DNA from: Bordetella parapertussis
Lineage (GTDB): Bacteria; Pseudomonadota; Gammaproteobacteria; Burkholderiales; Burkholderiaceae_B
DNA: 64,000 nt
Reading direction: 5' to 3'
NCBI GenBank assembly: GCA_945865935.1
Contig: CAMBFI010000011.1
Coordinates: forward strand, 1-64,000
Positions 59,153 through 64,000 of this stretch are shown here, one piece after another. The position numbers and the translations under genes are program-made. Every line of letters starts with the position of its first letter. Position 1 is the stretch's first letter. Below the pieces are notes generated by a model. The model saw only the letters and a list, made by a program, of their open reading frames with translations, searched no databases and was not told the DNA's origin.

Positions 59153-59198
59153 ATGCGCTCATTTTCGGTGCATCGCCTGCCTTTAGCGACACATTGCT

Positions 59199-59951
59199 TT
59201 GATTCTTTTTGAATATCCCTTTAACGAGCGAATCCGTGCGCTGATGCGTCTGGAGTCTTTGCTTGACCGGATGATATTTTTCGCGAAGCCCGGTGATGCA
59301 CGGCACCATCAGGTGGCCTTGGCCGCGCTTTTTGATTTGCTCGATGCCACGGAGCGCACAGACGTGAAAGGTGGTGTTGTGCAGGATTTGGAACGTCAGC
59401 GTAACGTCCTTTCGTCCCTGAAAGACCATCCGAGCGTCGATGAAAAAACCTTAGCGAACATGCTTGTCGAACTTGATCGGGTGATCGTTAATCTGAATGC
59501 GGCTGGAAAGACAGGACAGGAATTGCGTGCAAACGAGTGGCTAAGCAGTCTGCGTGGACGACTCGCCCTGCCCGGCGGCGGAACGCAAGTAGATATGCCA
59601 TCTTTTCATGCCTGGCAGTACTGTTCGGAAGCCGAACGTTGTAACGACTTGCAACGCTGGATGTCGACGCTCATGCCGCTGTATGCTGGAATTTCGTTGG
59701 TGATGCGACTGTTGCGTGAGACGGGGCAAGCGACCGACGCCGTTGCGCCTAAGGGGGCGTTTCAACAAATGCTAGCGGGGAAAACTTATCAGCTTCTACG
59801 AGTATGGGTTGATCAGTCACTTGGTGTTTTTCCTGAAATCAGCGCTAACAAATATATGGTCTGGATTCGCTATTCCGCGCAGGATGGCGAGCATCGACCC
59901 CATGCGGTGACGCATGACGTCAACTTCAAAATGACTCTTTGCGCCCTCTAA
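59199..59951 (+). CDS. zapD: Cell division protein ZapD
   Basis: A 250-residue FtsZ-bundling factor. ILFEYPFNERIRALMRLESLLDRM opens the helical domain and YRRLVWIRYS-like YMVWIRYS closes it. Only a TTG at 59199 fits the start because the frame has an upstream stop at 59184-59186; no strong Shine-Dalgarno is seen. It works with the FtsZ ring, and ftsEX is encoded 12 kb away. Confidence 0.93.
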   Translation: MILFEYPFNERIRALMRLESLLDRMIFFAKPGDARHHQVALAALFDLLDATERTDVKGGVVQDLERQRNVLSSLKDHPSVDEKTLANMLVELDRVIVNLNAAGKTGQELRANEWLSSLRGRLALPGGGTQVDMPSFHAWQYCSEAERCNDLQRWMSTLMPLYAGISLVMRLLRETGQATDAVAPKGAFQQMLAGKTYQLLRVWVDQSLGVFPEISANKYMVWIRYSAQDGEHRPHAVTHDVNFKMTLCAL

Positions 59952-59969
59952 GGGCCGGTTGGAACCCCT

Positions 59970-61199
59970 ATGCCTGAGCATTTGCCTTCACGGTCCACTC
60001 GCCGGGTGCCTTGGGTTTGGATTGTTTTAGCGTTGGCGCTGTTGCTAGGTGGAGTGTATTGGTGGCAAAGTGACGCTAGCAAGCCCGCGACACCAAAGGG
60101 GCCGCCAGGTGGGATGACTCCCATGGTCCCTGTGCGCGTGCAGGCCGCCATTTCTGAGAGTCTTGATATTTATTTGCGTGGTCTAGGCACGGTCACTGCC
60201 TTCAATACAGTCACCGTGCGCAGCCGCGTTCAAGGCGAGCTGATCGAGGTCTTGTTTAAAGAGGGCGAAAGCGTGAAGGCGGGTGATGTGTTGGCCCGCA
60301 TCGATCCCCGATCGTTTGAGGTTGCATTGGATCAGGCGCTGGGTGCTCAGCAGCAAAACCAAGCGCAATATGAAAACGCAAAGCGCGATCTGCAACGCTA
60401 TCAGACCTTGCGTAAGCAGGATTCAATCGCCCCTCAGTTGCTCGATACGCAGGCCGCGCTTGTACGAAAATTTGAAGGGTTGATTAAAAGTGATCAGGCA
60501 ACAGTAGACAATGCACGCTTGCAACTGAACTACACCACCATCACAGCCCCCATCGCGGGTCGGCTAGGTTTGCGTCGGGTCGATGCCGGAAATCTGCTGA
60601 ACGCGAACGATCCCGCCGGTGTCGTCGTCATTACGCAAACACAGCCTATCGCCGTCATGTTTACTTTGCCTGAAAATGATTTGCCTGCTGTGCGTGCGCC
60701 GATGCTTGGGGGGAAAACGCTTGCAGTCGATGCATATGATCGCGCCGACATGAATCGTCTAGCAGAGGGCAAGCTCTCGTCGATCGACAATCAAATTGAC
60801 ATATCGACAGGAACCGTCAAGCTCAAGGCTGAGTTCCCTAATCAAACGGATGCCTTGTTTCCAAACCAGTTCGTCAACATTCGAATGAAGGTGCGCACCT
60901 TGCAAGATGCGCTCACCATCCCAGCAGCGGCAGTGCAGCAAGGTAATCGTGGCGCGTTTGTATATGTCGTGGAGTCTGACGGCCTCGCGTCGGTTAAACC
61001 CGTCAAAATCGGTGATCGCAGTGGTGAGCGTGTCGTGGTTCTGGAAGGCATCAAAGTGGGCGACCGCGTCGTGCTTGAGGGCACAGACAGGCTGCGTGCT
61101 GGTGCCAAAGTTCGCGTAATCGGAGCGCCCGGTGCTGCGGGTGATCAGAATGCCCCCGCCCGACGTCCTGCCGGTGCGCCGGAATCTGTTCGGCCGTGA
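59970..61199 (+). CDS. mdtA: RND efflux periplasmic adaptor (MdtA-like)
   Basis: A 409-residue membrane fusion protein. An N-terminal anchor ([20 protein letters not shown]) precedes the lipoyl-type domain ([34 protein letters not shown]), an alpha-hairpin (about 110-165), a second lipoyl half ([25 protein letters not shown]) and the beta-barrel/membrane-proximal region. Strong similarity to MdtA. The stop overlaps the GTG start of the next gene. A TolC-like channel is needed, but none is in view. Confidence 0.93.
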   Translation: MPEHLPSRSTRRVPWVWIVLALALLLGGVYWWQSDASKPATPKGPPGGMTPMVPVRVQAAISESLDIYLRGLGTVTAFNTVTVRSRVQGELIEVLFKEGESVKAGDVLARIDPRSFEVALDQALGAQQQNQAQYENAKRDLQRYQTLRKQDSIAPQLLDTQAALVRKFEGLIKSDQATVDNARLQLNYTTITAPIAGRLGLRRVDAGNLLNANDPAGVVVITQTQPIAVMFTLPENDLPAVRAPMLGGKTLAVDAYDRADMNRLAEGKLSSIDNQIDISTGTVKLKAEFPNQTDALFPNQFVNIRMKVRTLQDALTIPAAAVQQGNRGAFVYVVESDGLASVKPVKIGDRSGERVVVLEGIKVGDRVVLEGTDRLRAGAKVRVIGAPGAAGDQNAPARRPAGAPESVRP

Positions 61200-64000
61200 G
61201 CCTTTCGCGTCCATTCATCTTACGACCCGTTGCCACAACCCTGGCAATGATTGCGTTGTTGCTGTCGGGCTTGATTGCCTATCGATGGTTGTCGGTTTCG
61301 TCGCTACCCGAAGTCGATTATCCGACTATCCAAACGACAACTTTTTATCCTGGCGCAAGTCCAGAAGTGATGGCCGCACTGGTGACTTCACCGCTCGAGC
61401 GTCAGTTTGGACAAATGCCTGGCTTGCGGCAGATGACTTCCAGTAGTTCGGCGGGCGCATCAATTATTACCTTGCAATTCGCGCTTTCCCTTCGGTTAGA
61501 TGTGGCGGAGCAGCAAGTTCAGGCGGCAATTAATGCGGCGAGCAATCTGTTGCCGCGAGACTTGCCTGTCCCGCCCATTTATAACAAAGTCAATCCTGCC
61601 GATGCGCCTGTCATTACCCTTGCGATCACTTCACCCACGGTGCCCTTGCCACAAATTCGCGACTTGGTTGACACGCGCATGGCACAAAAAATATCGCAAG
61701 TAGCTGGCGTTGGTTTGGTTAGCGTAGCGGGCGGTCAGCGACCCGCGATGCGGATTCAAGCGAATCCGCAGTCGCTTGCAGCCTACGGATTGACACTAGC
61801 GGACGTACGCACTGCGGTGGTGGGAGCTAATGTCAATCAACCCAAGGGCACGCTGGATGGCCCGGTGCGCTCAACTACGATTAACGCGAACGACCAGTTA
61901 AAGAACCCGAGTGACTATCTGGATCTGGTGGTGACGTATCGTAATGACGCGCCACTGCGTGTGTCGGATGTCGCATCAGTATTGATAGAAGCCGAGGATG
62001 CGCGACTCGCAGCCTGGGCGGATACACAACCCGCGATTCTCTTAAACGTGCAGCGACAGCCTGGCGCCAATGTCATCGATGTGGTCAATCGTATTCAAGC
62101 CGTGCTCCCTCAGTTGCGGACTGCTTTGCCTGCGAATCTTGATGTCACGGTGATGTCCGATCGCACGCAGACCATTCGCGCATCGGTTCGAGATGTACAA
62201 ATTGAGATGTTTATTGCCATTGGCCTCGTCGTGCTGGTGACGTTTGTGTTCTTGCGCACGCTGACGGCAACCTTGATCCCCAGTGTCGTGGTGCCTCTTT
62301 CATTAGTAGGTACGTTTGGCATTATGTATTTGGCGGGCTTTAGTATCAATAACTTGACTTTGATGGCGTTGACGATCGCGACTGGATTTGTTGTAGATGA
62401 TGCGATCGTGATGATTGAAAATATTGCCCGCTATCTAGAGAAAGGCGACACGCCCATGCAGGCTGCTCTGAAGGGCGCTTCACAAATTGGCTTTACGCTG
62501 GTGTCGCTGACGCTCTCGTTGATTGCGGTTTTAATTCCTCTGCTCTTTATGACAGAGGTGGTAGGACGGTTATTCAGGGAGTTCGCCGTCACGCTCGCAG
62601 TTGCAATATTGTTGTCATTGCTCATATCGCTTACCTTGACGCCAATGATGTGCGCGCGTCTGCTGCGTGCAGGCGATCATGATCGTGCTGGCTGGCTGTC
62701 TAGAGTTGTTCAGCAGCAGATCGACGGACTGATTGCGCTCTACGGTGTGGCGCTGCGCTGGGTGCTAGCGCGTCAAGGACTGACATTAGTCGTTGCGCTG
62801 GGGACCTTCGTACTCACGGCATTGCTGTACATCGGTATACCCAAAGGGTTTTTCCCGATGCAAGATACTGGGCTGATACAGATCGTGACTCAGGCGCCGC
62901 AGAATTTGGCATTCGCAGCGATGGCCGAGCGACAGCAAGTGGCGGTGAAGACCATCTTGCAAGATCCCGACGTCAGCAGCGTATCCTCATTTATTGGAAT
63001 TGATGGTGTCAACGAGACCGTTAACACGGGACGTATACAGGTTGCCTTAAAACCGCATGGTCAGCGGCGTGCTGAGATCTCTGAGGTGTTGCAGCGCCTG
63101 CAAAATCAACTTCAGTTGGTGGCAGGCTTGCAGTTTTATTTGCAGCCCGTTCAAGACTTGACGGTCGAGGATCGTGTCAGCCGCACTCAGTACCAACTCA
63201 CGCTGGAAAGTGTCGATCCTGAATTGCTGAGTGTTTGGGTACCTAAGCTAGTGGATGCGTTACGCAATAAGCCGGAACTTGCTGACGTGATTGACGATAT
63301 GCAAGAAGATGGCCTCAATACTTTTATTAACATTGATCGCGATGCTGCTGCAAGACTTGGCGTGTCCGCTGCAGCGATCGACGATGCGTTGTACGACGCG
63401 TTCGGACAACGACAGATTTCGACAGTATTCACACAGTCTAATCAGTATCGGGTTGTGATTGAGGTTCCTGAGCAGTTTCGCCGCGACCCGACATCGCTGT
63501 CGACGGTTTACGTAAAAAGTACGACCGGCAAGCCCATCGCACTGACAAGCGTGGTCAAGGTGACAGAAGGCCGTTCACCGCTGGTGATCAATCGGCTCGA
63601 TCAGTTTCCGTCCGTCACCGTATCGTTCAACTTGAAGCCTGGAGCCTCTCTGTCGAGTGCAGTGGATTCAGTCACGCAAGCGACAAAGGAAATTGGATTG
63701 CCACTGAGTGTGCAGCCGAGGTTCCAGGGCGCTGCACGTGCTTACGAGGCCTCTCTGTCCAGCACCTTGCTGCTTATTTTGGCAGCAGTGATTACGATGT
63801 ATATCGTCCTTGGCGTGTTGTACGAGAGCTTTATTCATCCGATCACGATCTTATCAACCTTGCCTTCAGCCGCGATTGGCGCACTGCTCGCCTTGGAGTT
63901 ATCCGGTCGTGATCTCGATATGATTGGAATTATCGGAATTATTTTGTTGATCGGTATTGTCAAGAAGAATGCAATCATGATGATTGACTTCGCGCTGGAG
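61196..64000 (+). CDS. mdtB: RND efflux permease (MdtB-like), partial at the window edge
   Basis: An open frame of 935 codons from a GTG that overlaps the mdtA stop (GTGA), still open at the right edge; full proteins have about 1040 residues. It begins [23 protein letters not shown] and shows [25 protein letters not shown], the essential TM4 aspartates in [29 protein letters not shown] at the porter domain border, and a second membrane block ([23 protein letters not shown]) at the end. With mdtA this forms an MdtABC-type multidrug pump; mdtC would be expected just beyond the window. Confidence 0.93.
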   Translation, partial: MSLSRPFILRPVATTLAMIALLLSGLIAYRWLSVSSLPEVDYPTIQTTTFYPGASPEVMAALVTSPLERQFGQMPGLRQMTSSSSAGASIITLQFALSLRLDVAEQQVQAAINAASNLLPRDLPVPPIYNKVNPADAPVITLAITSPTVPLPQIRDLVDTRMAQKISQVAGVGLVSVAGGQRPAMRIQANPQSLAAYGLTLADVRTAVVGANVNQPKGTLDGPVRSTTINANDQLKNPSDYLDLVVTYRNDAPLRVSDVASVLIEAEDARLAAWADTQPAILLNVQRQPGANVIDVVNRIQAVLPQLRTALPANLDVTVMSDRTQTIRASVRDVQIEMFIAIGLVVLVTFVFLRTLTATLIPSVVVPLSLVGTFGIMYLAGFSINNLTLMALTIATGFVVDDAIVMIENIARYLEKGDTPMQAALKGASQIGFTLVSLTLSLIAVLIPLLFMTEVVGRLFREFAVTLAVAILLSLLISLTLTPMMCARLLRAGDHDRAGWLSRVVQQQIDGLIALYGVALRWVLARQGLTLVVALGTFVLTALLYIGIPKGFFPMQDTGLIQIVTQAPQNLAFAAMAERQQVAVKTILQDPDVSSVSSFIGIDGVNETVNTGRIQVALKPHGQRRAEISEVLQRLQNQLQLVAGLQFYLQPVQDLTVEDRVSRTQYQLTLESVDPELLSVWVPKLVDALRNKPELADVIDDMQEDGLNTFINIDRDAAARLGVSAAAIDDALYDAFGQRQISTVFTQSNQYRVVIEVPEQFRRDPTSLSTVYVKSTTGKPIALTSVVKVTEGRSPLVINRLDQFPSVTVSFNLKPGASLSSAVDSVTQATKEIGLPLSVQPRFQGAARAYEASLSSTLLLILAAVITMYIVLGVLYESFIHPITILSTLPSAAIGALLALELSGRDLDMIGIIGIILLIGIVKKNAIMMIDFALE

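Overview
The window is 64 kb of mostly chromosomal housekeeping DNA from a betaproteobacterium, most likely order Burkholderiales and probably family Alcaligenaceae (Bordetella/Achromobacter side). The inference rests on TctC/Bug-type solute receptors (850-1833, 52158-53174), the hemA-prfA-prmC-grxD-ubiX order, a DUF3460-scpA-panC cluster, the aap amino-acid ABC operon and a SAM-II-like riboswitch before metX-metW. Base composition looks moderate for this group (a little above half G+C by eye), with AT-rich patches around 1-650 and 20590-20820. No complete phage, IS element, CRISPR array or rRNA operon was found.

Layout. 1-810: a ParE/ParD-type toxin-antitoxin pair lies between tRNA-Phe and a degenerate copy of the 3' half of that tRNA, a possible scar of a small integrated element. 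850-10749: a Bug receptor, then hemA-prfA-prmC (tetrapyrrole entry and translation termination), grxD-ubiX, and a leftward M61 peptidase-mnmH-ttcA operon for sulfur/selenium tRNA modification, followed by an enoyl-CoA hydratase. 10800-18336: complete ATP synthase operon atpIBEFHAGDC, with a promoter, intercistronic hairpins and a strong terminator. 18380-20456: a regulator with a degenerate receiver domain and a Fis-type HTH behind a 24-bp perfect palindrome, then hemE. 20457-24945: AT-rich gap with a DnaA box, priA and rep. 24969-30127: M20 peptidase, 3-hydroxyacyl-CoA dehydrogenase, membrane cytochrome c, tRNA-Arg(CCG), gshA. 30217-35820: lipoprotein, a LuxR-type HTH-only protein, SAM-II-like element, metX-metW-ampG, xthA, pyrE. 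35817-39134: gatCAB for transamidation. 39266-44939: the rod-shape cluster mreBCD-mrdA-mrdB, followed by mutY and ftsEX on the other strand. 47912-52070: aapJQMP polar amino-acid importer. 52158-58521: Bug receptor, MFS exporter, DUF3460-scpA-panC, a FixJ-type HTH-only protein, a lipoprotein and a short prepilin peptidase. 58544-64000: coaE, zapD and the start of an MdtAB-like RND efflux operon that runs off the right edge.

Genes are packed tightly. Several co-directional pairs are coupled through stop/start overlaps (prfA/prmC, grxD/ubiX, metW/ampG, mrdA/mrdB, mdtA/mdtB), and five of nine convergent pairs overlap tail to tail. The least ordinary features are regulatory: the SAM-II-like riboswitch, the 24-bp palindrome with its pseudo-receiver regulator, two very short sensor-less LuxR-superfamily HTH proteins, and the tRNA-Phe/parDE att-like arrangement. 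I did not find a convincing wholly new multi-gene system; the candidates above are stated with their limits.
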